A stretch of DNA of 64,000 bases from Embiotoca jacksoni. Lineage: Eukaryota; Chordata; Actinopteri; Embiotocidae. The position numbers were made by a program, and so were the translations under genes. Of this stretch, positions 1 through 12,900 are shown piece after piece (the first letter of the stretch is position 1; every line of letters starts with the position of its first letter). The stretch lies in assembly GCA_022577435.1 (NCBI GenBank), contig JAKOON010000006.1:13586501-13650500 (forward strand). Direction: 5' to 3'. The notes under the pieces were generated by a model, which was not told the DNA's origin, made no database searches, and was given only the letters and a program-made list of their open reading frames with translations.

Positions 1-550
1 GACACGGGCAGACCGACTCCCCCCCCCCCCTGGAAAACCGGGACCCCCCCCCCCCCCCGAGGCTTCTCTTCCTCCCCGGCCGACAATCGCTTTCGCACTT
101 TTGCGGCGAGTCCGAGTGAAATTATCTTTGAATCGTTTTGAATGAACGGCGACCGGGACGCTCGACGGCTCAAAGTCCGACGTGGGCGAACCGTATTTGG
201 GTCCTCGCGTCGCATCTCGTTTTGCTTATTTTTGATGTCCGCAAACCACAACAATAACATTAAAATAAAAAAAATTAAAAAATATGTTTGTGCCTCTAAA
301 TTTAGGTCTGAATTTTTTTTAATTTTTTTTTTTTTGGACTAGTTTGAGCTCATTCGTTCTTTCCAAGATGAAGTGCACACGATTACGCAGAACATTTTTA
401 CGTCACGAGGATTAGAGGTCGTTCATTGTGTAACGGGTGTCCCGCCATAACGCAGATCATACCTTACGTCATAAAGATGGTTGTTACGAACAGAATAATG
501 GTGCAGCTTTATACGAGCCTATTAAGCGGAACTATTTTTCTTACATAAAT
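1..550. other. left edge, GC/homopolymer-rich; no gene seen
   Basis: C runs of 10-16 bases stand near 20-57 and poly-A/T stretches near 260-330 and 577-600. If the fam13a C-terminus lay here it should show KKLRDFE or EYKHIKAKLRLLEV-like peptides; I see none. The fam13a 3' end is therefore expected beyond the left edge. Confidence 0.5.
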
Positions 551-559
551 TCATTGACA

Positions 560-745
560 ACAATATTTAAAGAAGCATTTAAAAAAAAAAAAAAAAAAAA
601 GCAAAATGTTTGTAGTTATTTTTGTCCCTTCCCCTCTAGCCTCTCCTCCTCTCCGAGCTTCACGCTGTCGCTTCCTGTGAACTCCGTCCGCCACCTGCGA
701 ATCTCCTTTACGGCCGCCGATTGCGCCGAGCTGCATTTAGAGCCT
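560..745 (-). other. possible further fam13a terminal exon, frame unresolved
   Basis: On the minus strand an acceptor-like CACCTTTTCTAG (ends near 737) is followed by purine-rich DNA. One frame reads AAVKEIRRWRTEFTGSDSVK and stops soon after. This faintly resembles the KEI.....SEDDSN segment expected next in FAM13A. That frame is one base out of step with exon 20. The in-phase frame stops after 11 codons, and a third open frame (from TGCAG) has no resemblance. It could be an alternative terminal exon, a sequencing slip in this homopolymer-rich stretch, or chance. Confidence 0.25.
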
Positions 746-861
746 AGAAAAGGTGGGTGACGCGCCGGCGCCGGCGGGATTGAGCGTCTGAACGTTGCGC
801 GGACCTGTGGCGCTCGCTCTTAGAACCGGGGCGACCGCTGGGGTTAAGACGTGACACTTAC

Positions 862-957
862 GATGACGGGGATGGTGAAGGCTCTGCACAGGATCTGCTT
901 CACCAGCCGGTATCTGTCGTACAGCGGCTTCATGATTTGCCTCTCGCTCTTGGTCAC
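862..957 (-). CDS. fam13a: fam13a exon 20 (last exon I can place)
   Basis: It encodes VTKSERQIMKPLYDRYRLVK and QILCRAFTIPVI, the conserved KPLYDRYRL(V/I)KQIL helix. The acceptor is TTCCCTCCAG and the donor ATC|GTAAGT, phase 0 out. The next mammalian segment begins GSPSSKRR, and no clear phase-0 continuation is visible between here and base 1. Confidence 0.95.
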
Positions 958-3900
958 CTGGAGGGAAGAAAAAGACACGCCCCCCCCCAGTGTCCCCCCC
1001 GTTAGTCAGCGCCGTTTTAGCGACTCTCCGCCGTACCGGGCGTCCCCCCCCCCTGCGGACCGACCGGCCGCAGCGCTGACGTGAAACAAAAAGGACAGCT
1101 GACCCGGTTCGCCCCGCTGCGACTCTGCGGCCCGTAGTTCGGAGCGTGGCGGTCATTGAGACGCAAGCCACGGGGGGAGGAGGTGGGGGGGGGGGGGGGG
1201 CCCGCAGCGTGACGGGGAGGTCAGCTGCACTTCCTGGTACGCGACAACACGAGCAGGGATTATTTCAACTGGATCAGGGTCCGGGCAGCACTTCAGTTTT
1301 CAGCACTGACTGTCCTTTAATTGCTATTGAAGCTCTTACAACGACATGTTTTGCATTTCTTTTCTCCGACAACGATTAGCATGTCAAAACATCCCGTGTG
1401 TGTGTGTGTCTCTTTTTGAGACACACACACACACACACACACACACAATGGCTACAGACATTATTCACCCTTGACTTGCAATTTAGGTCAGCGTCAAATA
1501 GTAAAACAGATTCTCTGTGTTCGGGGCCCAGACGGCTGGCAGGAGATCAGAAGTAGGAGGCGGAGGCCGCGTGAGTCAATCTGTGTGTCTGCGTTCGTGC
1601 ACTTGAGGACGACTTACTGGTCGGCAGTGTATGCTCTCGTAGTAGAGAAGCGCTTTCTGCAGGGCGACTTTCTCCGCGCTGATCTGCTCCCGCGTCATAT
1701 CCTGTCATCGGGGGGGAGGGGGAGGAGGGGGGGGGAGACAGGAAGCGAGTCAGCACATAAATATTAGAAAAGACCTGACTTCCTTCAGTGTTGCAACAGA
1801 ACTTATTCCCCGTGTCCGATTTTGAACGCGCACGGTCCCGCGTCATCTTTAAATCCGAACCCCGCTGCCGTTTTCGAAGCCGACGCCGCTCCTCCTCCTC
1901 CTCCTCCTCCTCCTCCTCCTCCCGACGCGCGACGTCCGTTTGCCGGAGGAAAGTTTTAGTCATTCACGTTCGCGCGACAGCGTTTTTTTTTTTTTTTTTT
2001 TACCTTGATGTCCTCGGGCCGGTTCACCTCGTCCCTCTTCTCTTGCAGCTTCTTTAAGATGGCCTCCAGGGTGCTCTCCGCCGGCGGCTTCGGCACCTTC
2101 TCCTGCTGAGGTTTCTTCTCCAGCTGAGAGCCGAAGCTTTTGGGCAGCGTGTTGCTGCGCTGGCGGGTCAGAGGCGGCAGGTCCTCCTCAGACTTCATCA
2201 GCTTGTGTTCTGGGGGGAGAAAAACGGGAACAAGGAAAATACACGACCTCCTTACAGACAAGACCGCGGGTCGCGCGAAGAGGTGCTTTTCGTTCCTGCG
2301 TTGTACCTTTTAGCTCTTTACGAAGCTTGGCCAGTTCAGTCATCCATCGGAGCACTTCTGGGTTTTCGGCTTTGTCACCGTGGGAGGGCTGCGTGAGAAA
2401 AAAATAAAAAGAAGATTGCGAATCGGCGGCTTCTACGATTACTGAACGGAAATGTATGAAACATAAGTCACGTGTCGGCTTAGGTAAAAGGCCGGCGGTC
2501 TTGTGGAATGAAGTCTTTTAAGTCCGATTTCAGGATGAACTAGTTTAAAGGCTCCCTCCCGGCATGAAGGTCGAACACACGTCGCCACTACCCACCCTGT
2601 ATTTTCGCTCCTCTTCAAACTTCTCGTCGAACCTGTGGATCTTTTTCTTCAGCACATGAATCCTCTTTGTGAGCTGGGCGGACGTCAGCTCCTCCTTTTC
2701 GTCGTCGCAGGAGCCGAGAGATGAACTCCGCCTGCGACTGTAGAGGTAAACAAAAACAAAACAAAACAAAAACAAACAAAAAAAACGCCGTTAGCGCCGA
2801 CAGCTTTTTCCTACAACCTCCACCTGCACTAAGACAAAAAAAAAAAAAAGATGTCGGCTCACCTGACGAATGAGTGCGCGTTTGGCGGCGACGGAGGCAC
2901 TTCCGTGTCGTCCAGGTACTGCTGGCACTGCCCGTAGGCGTAGAAGCGCGGGGACACCATCGGGTCGCTGTCCTCCTCCAGCAGGTGGCGGATCAGACGC
3001 CCCCCGGCGTGAGGGGACAGGCGAGCTTCCTCGCGGTCCATGCTCTCCCTCTGCAGCGAGTACGCCGGCACCGGCTCTGAAAAACAAACGCGCACCGACG
3101 TGTCAAAATGGGACGCTTCGATCGCTCCGCATGCACAAGACATACGATATGGTGCAAACAAAGGACGGGTTTAGTCGGGGAATCCTGTTTGGAAATGTTG
3201 TGCGCGCTGTGGCCAGCAGACGACTCGAAGCTCCCGGTCTTAGTGACAGCATGTCGCTCCTGAGAGCTCTGTAGCAACAGAATAACAGGACACCACAAAT
3301 AGAAGGATTCAAGTTTGAAATCTGGTCTAGAATTTATATCCTTCGTCAAATCTACGGCGGGTCAAACTTTTTTAAATCAAGGTTACAAATAACTTTAATA
3401 AATGAAAGACTGAAAGGGGGCGGGGGGGGGGGGCGGTGTTGGCACAATTCATTTACAGGTCAATGTATTGATTCAAACTGCCGTTTTTGTCGGTTCTTTC
3501 ACACGTTACGCAACGAAAAAGCAACTTCCTTTGGGAAAGAGGTTGATTCTGCCGAGCTACTGGTCGGTGAGTGAAGGCATCAGCCAATCGCTGTGGACCT
3601 GACATCACTCCCGATGGCAATATCGATCGGTTGTTTCTCGAGCCGCACGTCGTTACGTTACAAAAGGACGCAAAAAAAAAAACGACAAAGGCAACAATCT
3701 AAAGGAGAACTTATGGAGCGGTATCGTCAAACAACCGGGCTGTCGGGATAGTTAGTAGTTTAAATAGTTCGGTTTTGGATGTGGTAGCGCCGGTAATAAA
3801 GTCGAATAAAACTCTGATGTGCAAAGTATTCGCTGGCGGGTATTTCGATTTTTCTTTTTGGTACGGTAAGATGAAAATATATATATATAAAAAAAAAAAA

Positions 3901-6900
3901 AAAAAAACTGTCCAGGAAAAGACAAACAGCACGCTAGTTCTCCAAAGTTTTCCTCCAGCAGACATTAGAAAGCTGCTCGTCTCCCTGCTGACGTCTCCCC
4001 CGGTGTTGTGAAAGTCACTGCACATGATGCTGCTGCTCCGTCTGCAGCCGCTGTGGGAAAGAACAAACTTCCTTTGGGGCTCGACAGCAACAGATGTTGT
4101 TCTGAAACTGTGGGTAAGACACACCCGCCCCTGCCTCTCTCTGTCTCCCTCTGTCTCCCTCTGTCTCCCTCTGTCCGTCCCATGGTTACAGTCTCCACTC
4201 TGGCAGTAATTACGTCTGGTGAAAATAAGGCGCACAGATACCCCTGACAATCCCGGGGCTATTAATAAAGCCCGTCTCCCTGCGGGATAATGTCAGGGCA
4301 CGGCCCCCCGTTGAGAGGTACGGCGACGGGTTGGCGTTTTAAGTTTCCACGCCGCGCGGCGAGAGATAAAACGCTGCGTCTGTTCAAACACGTGCGCGCC
4401 GGAGAACGGCCAGATGGAATATCAGGCTGTATTCAGGGAGTTCGGGTGTTCTGCAGAAACTGTCGAAACATGAAACTCGGCGGGAGTAATCATGTAGATT
4501 TCATGGAAAGGGAGAGGCCCGGTAACATCAGGTGTCAGGAGACTTGGGAATAAAACGGAGGAGCTGTTACGCGGAGAGGATAGACGGAGGGCGTGAAAAC
4601 AAGCTCTGGAGGAAACCGGTCGTCAGTGTAAACAGTCGAGGTGTCGGTGTGCAACCAGGAAAATACGCACGCCCAGTCTAAAACTGCACATGCGTGTTTT
4701 TCTTAGCCGGGGTGAGTTGAGGCGCATGAGCAGCGATTTAGCTCAAATTCCAGCTTCGGCGTCCCGGGGGTCCTCCTTCGCTTCTACGTACGTGCAGTTT
4801 ATCAAGTAGCAGCTCGCTGGCAATGTTAGAGCTCGCTCACGGCAGGCAGGTTAAATCACACCGCACGTCTTCCTTTAAAGGCCTATTATCTAGCTTAGGG
4901 CAGTGTAGCCGGCCGGTGGGGCTCCATGGCATCTGAAATTAATCCCCTAAATCAAGTGCTCGCTGATGGTTCAGGATTAACTAGACTAATGAAACAAAAC
5001 AAAAAAAAACAACAACACACAAGTCTGCCATTTCACTAAAGGTTGTTGTGCGTGTGACGCTCAGCCGCAATGTTCCAGATCACTCAAGCATGTTGCCATG
5101 CAGTGGAAAAGGTCACTCAGGTGGCCTTTTCTTTCTTCCTTCCTTTCTCTCACTCTTAACGTGCCATTTGCAGAAAAGCCAGCCAGCACTGACAGTGATG
5201 CAGCACGGCACTTACCATCACAACAACTCGGATGGAAAATGCTTTTGAAATCAAGGAAAGGGGGGTTAAAAAACGGAGAACCTGGAGGAACAAGAGAGGA
5301 AAAGGGCGAGAGAGGAAGGAGAAGAGAAGATGAACGAATGAAAACAAAGAGAAATAAGCAGCACAGAGGACCAGCGTGCATCCTTCTCGTGGCAATAAAT
5401 CAAAATGACACGCGTCCCTATCAACTTTAATTAACTCATGAGACACGCGAGCCTCATATCCGTGTCTCTTCCTGTCCAAGTGTCTGGTGCCGTTATTCCA
5501 TCGCTGGCAGAGCGGCGGTGAATATGGAGTCACTGTGATATGCACTGGCACAGCGTGTACTGGGACAAAGGTCTCACAGCCCCCCCCCTCCCCCCCGTCT
5601 GACGCCCTCATCTACCCGCATGCCCATTTGTACAGTATTACTCCTTCTGTACAGCATGCAGCACTTACAACCATTATACTGTTTTATTACCCGATTATTC
5701 GTCTCAGCTCGTCTTGCCAGAACACAAATCCCTCTTTGGCTCTCCTCGCTGAAGCAAACAATCGTGCCAGCTACACGGAGAGAACGTTCAACTTTGCACA
5801 ATACACAATTGCAGTTCGTGCCGTGGCAAAGCGCTGCTCGTTCTCACGCGTGAAAGGCACCTCGAAGGAGATGCTGTGTGTCTGAGTGGCCTGTCACAGC
5901 CAATCACGCAGACTCCCCGTGGGGGGGTCCTCGCTGCCACGGGCTCGGTTATGTATTCAGGACAGAGTGTACGAGAAGGACGGCGAAGAGGAGGCGGAAA
6001 GCCAAGAAAAAAAATGAAAAAAAATACAAGTTGCAAGAGATCTGATACAAAATGTCTTAATGTCAGAGTGGAGCAGCCACCTGGACTGAACAAGCAGTAT
6101 CATACTATTAACACCATTACGTGTTAATTTCAAGGATAGAGCTTTACATGTACCAAAAGTAAGTGGCAAAACAACATAAACCATGCCCTCGTACAAACTA
6201 AACTAACGGTTGGACAGCTCAGGTACAAGATTACAGCACTTGAAACGACTCCTCGCTCAGAAAATGCTGCACAGCAACAACAAAAACCAAACACTGGCAG
6301 AGCTTCTGTGTTTTTCATGTATGAAGTTTGGCCACCAGGGAGCTCCACGAAGCGTGCAATCGCCTGCGAATGCTCCCAACATGAGCCTGTTGAAGGCGAC
6401 AGATTTATTGCGTGGGACCATTTTCAATCCGACTTTCACATCAGATGGGAGTGAAGACCCACCTCTGCAGCGGCAAGAAGTTAAAACACGCTGCGGCATG
6501 CCCTTTTACTGTCTTCTTTTAGGTGTAGGAATGGACCTGTTGGCGCAGTCCAGCAAAAATGCTCGGCTTTCGCTGCTCGACACAGAAAAACCTCCACCCA
6601 ACCTCCGCTGTGTTGCGACGCCCTCACAAAACAATCAAAAGTCTCAGTGCACTGCGAGTGTGTGTGTGTGTGTGTGTGTTATTTCCTGTATGAACAAACA
6701 CATGAATAACAAACTCCAAAGAGGTCTGACAGCGCAAAGGTGGTGGGGGAGACGTATAAATAATGCAACGCTCGGGCTATTTCTGCAACCACTGGATAAG
6801 CCGGCATCATTATTACCAGAAATACTTCATTAGTTGGATTCAGATTTGATTCTGTGCACAGCTGCCACGGAAGGCACGTGCGCAGACCATCAGACGTGAG

Positions 6901-9900
6901 CGTCTCATTAAATTTAAAGACCTTTTTAAATGGAGCCTAAACATTTTTTTTTTTTTTACCGGGATCGATAAAACTCCCTAAATGCGAGCCAAGTTCCAGC
7001 AGCCAGCTGATTGTTGTTATCGCTACTCAACCTCCCCTTTAACGATTGTTTTTGACTGAAAACTACAGCTGCAGTTATTTACAGCTCAGCTTGCAAACAA
7101 CAAACTGCAAAATAACCATATAGCCCTGGTAACAATCCCACTGTTTCCTATTCAAATAAAACCACAGATGGAGCGCTAAACTTAGCTGCACCATTATATT
7201 CTCTTTAGTGCTGCCTTGTGTTGCCAGCCAACAAAAACAAGCACCGTCTCCAGTGTTCCTGCTCCAGACAGAGGTGGCTGGAGAACTTAAAGAGAATCTT
7301 TCACAATAACATTATGCAGGAGAGGCAGAAGGAGTAGCATCAGAAGAAGGAGGAGGAGGAGGAGGAGGAGGAGGAGCAGAAGAACCAGCAGAAGGTGTGC
7401 AGCTGCTACCCAGACACCCATGTGCAGCGCTGGGAGTTGTCTGGACCTGTGTGTGTGTGTCTGTGTTTGTAAGAGAGGCGGTGTAGTCCAGATACGGGAA
7501 GACAAAGTAAAACCTAAGCAGCAGCAGCAGGGTGGACTCCAGCCTCACCTCCCCAGTTGTTGTCCTCGGTCAGCGCCGTCAGGTCCAGCCGGGGCACGTC
7601 CTCGCAGCCCGTCCTCTCGCAGTCCGGGTCCAAACCTCGCTCCTCTCCGCTGCCGACCCTCCCCGTGTCACAAGTGACGGGCGACTCCTGGATCTTCATC
7701 CTTAACGTCTGCACAACCATGAGAGAAAAGGAAAGAGCGCTCAACAACAACAACCCGCCTGCGAACACACTCTTTAAGTTGAGCCGCACACTCCCTCAGA
7801 CTGGCCCTGCCCTAACGGAGGGGGCTGCTCCCTGCTCCCGATTGGCCGCCCCGGCTGGCCAAAACATCCGCCCATCTGTCTTTAGCCGTGTGTGACAGAG
7901 CAGGAGTGGCTTTGCTCCGCCTCGTCTTTCACCCACAAGGATCCCTCCCTCCTTCTCTTATTCTCTCTCTTCTCCTCCACAGTAGTTCTGCTGCTTTCTC
8001 TCCAGCCTGACGTGCGTATATTCCCCACCCCAAGAGCAGCTTTGGACTTGTTTGTTTCACAGCAGCAAGAGCAGGAGGGAGGGGTGTTAGGGAGGGAGGG
8101 AGGGAGGGAGGAGGCGAGGGAGGTGAGAGGACCAAAAAAAAAAAAAAAAAAAAAAGCACACAGAATGTGAGCCAGCACACGTAGGGTGACAAGGTGATTT
8201 TTCTGCTCTCCATGTCTGTCTCTCTCTAAAGACAAACACTCACCAGGAAGCAGAACATGCATACCTCTTCCTGCTCAGTACTTCTTCTACATTTTTACCG
8301 GTCATCCACCGGCCTCCTCTTCGCTGCCTATTTATATCTCAAACTTCCCAAAATTCCAGTTGGTCATCGAGGATCGAAACTGTACAATCAAACTCTGGTG
8401 TGTTGTAAATACAATACACTCAGCTGCTCATGCATTTCGAACATGTCCATGGATCACTCAGCGCCAAGCCCAAGGGGTCCCATTTCCTCTGCCTGGGCGT
8501 GGGACCAAGCTATTTTTAGGGGAAGCAGATTAAGATGCACGGCTACTAGACTTCATAAATGCCACACAGGGCTCACAGGAAGGGGTGCGCTTTGCATTTG
8601 GTTACAAAAGCCCTTGTTTTGTTTCGTTTTTTTGTTAATGATACCAAGTTCTTGCCGTTGTTTTTGTCTGGTTCATGAGAGATTACAGCTCCATAATTAG
8701 TCTCAGGTGAGTATGTGTGTTCTTGTGCTGCAGTGGAGGGCACAAGGCCAAAAAACTAGGAGTTATCAAGTCTCCTCAGCTGTTCCACGGGAAATAACTG
8801 TGATGTGATGTGAATCAGAGGACAGACTGGTGCAGCTGCCTGGGCAGAACGTGCGAACTGTGACCCACTAACGGTACAAATTTCCTCTAAGTAGCTCTGA
8901 CCGTAACTGTTTTCAAGAAACCTCCCTGTCCAGGAACATGCTGCACCCACTCACTCAAAACGTTCAGAATTAGAGCCCGACTGATGTTTCGCTTGGCTGA
9001 TTTCAGCGGTCGATATTAGCTTTTCACAGATATATCAGTATTATCGTACGTGTTGGCTGATATATAAAGTTTTTTTCAAGAACATAATTCAGAAGAAAAT
9101 GTTTGGGGACATTTAGAATTTTTTTTTTTTTTTTTATATTGATTCATAGTCATTACATTCCTAGTGCAGTTCACTGTTTAAATGTACTTACAGTGGTGTG
9201 AAAAAGTGTTTGCCCCCTTCCTGATTTCCAATTTGTTTGCATGTCTGTCACACTTAAATGTTTCAGATCATCAAACAAATTAGTCAAAGATAACATAAGT
9301 AAACACAAAATGCAGTTTTTAAATGGTTTTTATTATTAAGGGAGAAAACAAATCCAAACCCACATGGCCCTGTGTGAAAAAGTGTTTGTCCCCTCCTGTT
9401 AAAACATAACTTAACTGTGGTTTATCACACCTGAGTTCAATTTCTCTAGCCACACCCAGGCCAGATTACTGACACACCTGTTCTCAATCAAGAAATCACT
9501 TAAATAGGACCTGCCTGACAAAGTGAAGTAGACCAAAAGATCCTCAAAAGATAGACATCATGCCGAGATCCAAAGAAATTCAGGAACAAATGAGAAAGAA
9601 AGTAATTGAGATCTATCAGTCTGGAAAAGGTTCTAAAGCCTAAAGTTTCTAAAGCTTTGGGACTCCAGAGAACCACAGTGAGAGCCATTATCCACAAATG
9701 GAGAAAACATGGAACAGTGGTGAACCTTCCCAGGAGTGGCCGGCCGACCAAAATTACCCCAAGAGCGCAGCGACGACTCATCCGAGAGGTCACAAAAGAC
9801 CCCACAACAACATCCAAAGAACTGCAGGCCTCACTTGTCTCAGTTAAGGTCAGTGTTCATGACTCCACCATAAGAAAGAGACTCGGCAAAAATGGCCCGC

Positions 9901-12900
9901 ATGGCAGAGTTCCAAGACAAAAACCACCACTGAGCAAAAAGAACATTAAGGCTTGTCTCATTTTTGCCAGAAAACATCTTGATGATCCCCAAAACTTTTG
10001 GGAAAATACTCTGTGGACTGACGAGACAAAAGTTGAACTTTTTGGAAAGTGTGTGTCCCATTACATTTGGCGTAAAAGTAACACCACATTTCAGAAAAGA
10101 ACATCATGCCAACAGTAAAATATGGTGGTGGTAGTGTGACGGTCTGGGGCTGTTTTGCTGCTTCAGGACCTGGAAGACTTGCTGTGATAAATGGAACCAT
10201 GAATTCTACCGTCTACCAAAAAAATCCTGAAGGAGAATGTCCGGCCATCTGTTCGTGACCTCAAGCTGAAGCCAACTTGAGTTCTGCAGCAGGACAATGA
10301 TCCAAAACACACCAGCAAGTCCACCTCTGAATGGCTGAAGAAAAACAAAATGAAGACTTTGGAGTGGCTTAGTCAAAGTCCTGACCTGAATCCTATTGAG
10401 ATGCTGTGGCATGACCTTAAAAAGGTGGTTCGTGCTCGAAAACCTTCCAATGTGGCTGAATTACAACAACTCTGAAAAGATGAGTGGGCCAAAATTCCCC
10501 CACAGCGCTGTAAAAGACTCATTGCAAGTTATCGCAAATGCTTGATTGCAGTTGTTGCTGCTAAAGGTGGCCCAACCAGTTATTAGGTTTAGGGGGCAAA
10601 CACTTTTTCACACAGGGCCATGTGGGTTTGGATTTTTTTTCCTCCCTTAATAATAAAAACCTTCATTTAAAAACTATTTTGTGTTTACTTGTGTTATCTT
10701 TGACTAATATTTAAATTTGTTTGATGATCTGAAACATTTAAGTGTGACAAACATGCAAAACAATGTGAAATCAAGAAGGGGGCAAACACTTTTTCACACC
10801 ACTGTATGTAATTTTGGACAATTAAGTTTATTGGCAAATTGTTAGATAACCTGCCTTCATTACATATCTTTGTGCTCTAAAAAAATCTGAATCGGTCTAG
10901 CTCTATTCAGGATCGCTCTCTCACAGATCCGGACTGTTAGAAAAACATCCAGAGGAACAACATATCTAACTGTAGCAGCTTCTGAATGCAGCCTGCAACA
11001 ATTAACCAACACAGATGTAAGACTTAAAAAAAAAAAGTACAAATATCATTCAGAGTTAATCAAAAATGATGTATTTAGCATGTGTGAAGGATACAGATTC
11101 AGATATCAACCTTCTGGTTTGATTAACAGAACAGCACTCGCTTCAAAAGTAATTAATTTTAACCATAAAGTCATTGAAAATAAAACCATAAAACATGTTA
11201 GTTGTTTTTTTATAATTTGTAGCAGGGGCCTATTTGTTCTCCACTGGTTCCTTGTTAACTATTGTACTTTATGCTCTGTCTTGTTAAGCGTTACCGGCAC
11301 AGCTGATGGTCGTCACGCAATTAAAGAGATTCATTAGGCTTTCAAACAGAAGAGCCTTCTGGGTGAACGTTATGTAATGTTGCGTCTCAGAGGAGAGAAA
11401 GTCAACAACAGCTCGTCATTAACAAATCTCATATATTATCTGCATTTTAGACTCTAAAGGAGCCAAAATGTTTCACCTGCAAGCCACACTGTTTCCTCAC
11501 AACTTTTTATATGTTAATGTTCGTTACATTGATTAAACAGCCATTAGCTATCCGCTCACTTTTACTTGATGATTAGTTTATCCTGTCTGTTGTTGTAGCG
11601 GACTGATCAATCGACCTGCTGCCGATAATCACTCGAAGAAGTGCTGCTGTAAGGTTTCATCACGAATCACTGCGGTGAGTACGAATCGGTTCAAGATGAC
11701 GAATCACTGAGGATTAACATGAGCACAGATGTTTCAGCTCACCGTCGTCCTGCTGTGTTCAAGTGTAATTCAAATGTATGTGCTAATGCACGCACACGCT
11801 GATGTTGCCTGGAACATCAGCCACCGTGTTCAGTCACTTAAGCCACGATTACATCATCATGAGAGGTCCAGCTGGTGCAAAGGAGGGGTGAGATAGACAG
11901 AGCTACTGTGAGTGAGTGTGTGTGTGTGTGTTGTGGGGGATCTATCTATCTATCTATCTATCGATCTACAGGAAACATAATACACTCAATATACACAGTA
12001 TACATAATGTACACTACAAATGTTTGTTGGTTTACAAGTGAAATGTCAATGTTCAGTCGCTCTGGGATTTTGCTGTTTTTGTGGGAATTGGCAAAAATAA
12101 ATTGTACTCAATTTTTTATTTTGTATATTATTTTTCTTTTTAACTACAACTTGATGAAGAAACAATCATCAGTAAATATATAACAGTAATACATACATCC
12201 TCATCGCAGGAAAAAGCTGGAAATATTGTGGCTCTTTTTAAAATTTTCCAAATGAAAGAACCAGGGGATTCAAAGCTACAAAAAAACCCTAAAAGTGACG
12301 TCACTTTACCAAACAGTCCTTGACTGCAGGAAAATACATAAATTACACATTCTTTAAAAAATGTGTCTTTAAATGTTTTTTTACATAATATTAATTCATC
12401 ACAAATTGTATGCACAATAATGAAGTGCAATGTTTTACTTCTAGAAGGCAGTATAACATTTATGTAATTTTACACACACTATATGATTTAGACGGACGCA
12501 GGGAAGTGTGAAGATTAGTAGCCTAAATTTTTTTATAAAGACCATATTTCCCAAGAAGCCTATCACTTCCTGTTTTGCTGTTTTTTTTCCAGTCAACGTG
12601 TGGTTTGTTTTGATAATGAGGACACATAAAAGATCCTTTCTGACTGTGAATAGGGAGTTTTATATATAACAATCTAAAACTCCAAAATATGTAATTTGCA
12701 CTAAAATAAAAACTAGAAAACCAACATCCCCTTAACATTTAACAACTGCCGGAGCAGTAAATACAGGCCTCACGGTTTCTGACAAAACACCAAAAACACG
12801 GTACCTTTAAGTCAAATGAACAACAGGTATACACAAAGCAATACGAGGTGAGATGAGGTCACCTCAGTCTATTAATCTATCAATCTATCACTGACGGGAA

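Larger units (their letters stand above)
3077..7548 (-). other. fam13a intron 14 (4.5 kb), CpG-rich, no gene seen
   Basis: This intron is richer in GC and CpG than the introns right of 8 kb. It holds G runs at 3416-3434, a decamer tandem repeat at 4135-4178, a CpG-dense patch at about 4240-4420, a GT repeat at 6658-6679 and a GGA repeat at 7347-7376. The longest chance frame (6210-6833, plus) has no recognisable domain and includes the GT repeat. Confidence 0.6.
8971..10905. mobile_element. hAT-like MITE, interrupted by a Tc1 element
   Basis: The left end TAGAGCCCGACTGAT (8971) and right end ATCGGTCTAGCTCTA (10905) are inverted repeats matching at about 12 of 15 positions. The flanks TTCAGAAT and TTCAGGAT form an 8-bp target duplication with one mismatch, typical of hAT insertions. 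Internal DNA has repeated GATAT/TATC words. Once the Tc1 element is removed about 320 bp remain, too short for a transposase, so it is a non-autonomous MITE. Confidence 0.65.

Noticed and set aside
737..1171. 144-codon minus-strand frame near the left edge
   Set aside because: It overlaps fam13a exon 20 in a different frame and is a GC-rich shadow.
3711..4250. 179-codon minus-strand frame
   Set aside because: Low-complexity composition from poly-A and the CTGTCTCCCT repeat, with no splice sites or homology.
5061..5611. Overlapping frames on both strands around 5.1-5.6 kb
   Set aside because: Purine/pyrimidine-biased intron sequence; no splice or domain support.
6210..6833. Longest open frame on the plus strand (207 codons)
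   Set aside because: It has no ATG at its start (TTG), no domain pattern and a GT-repeat-derived run of Val/Cys; it lies inside a fam13a intron.
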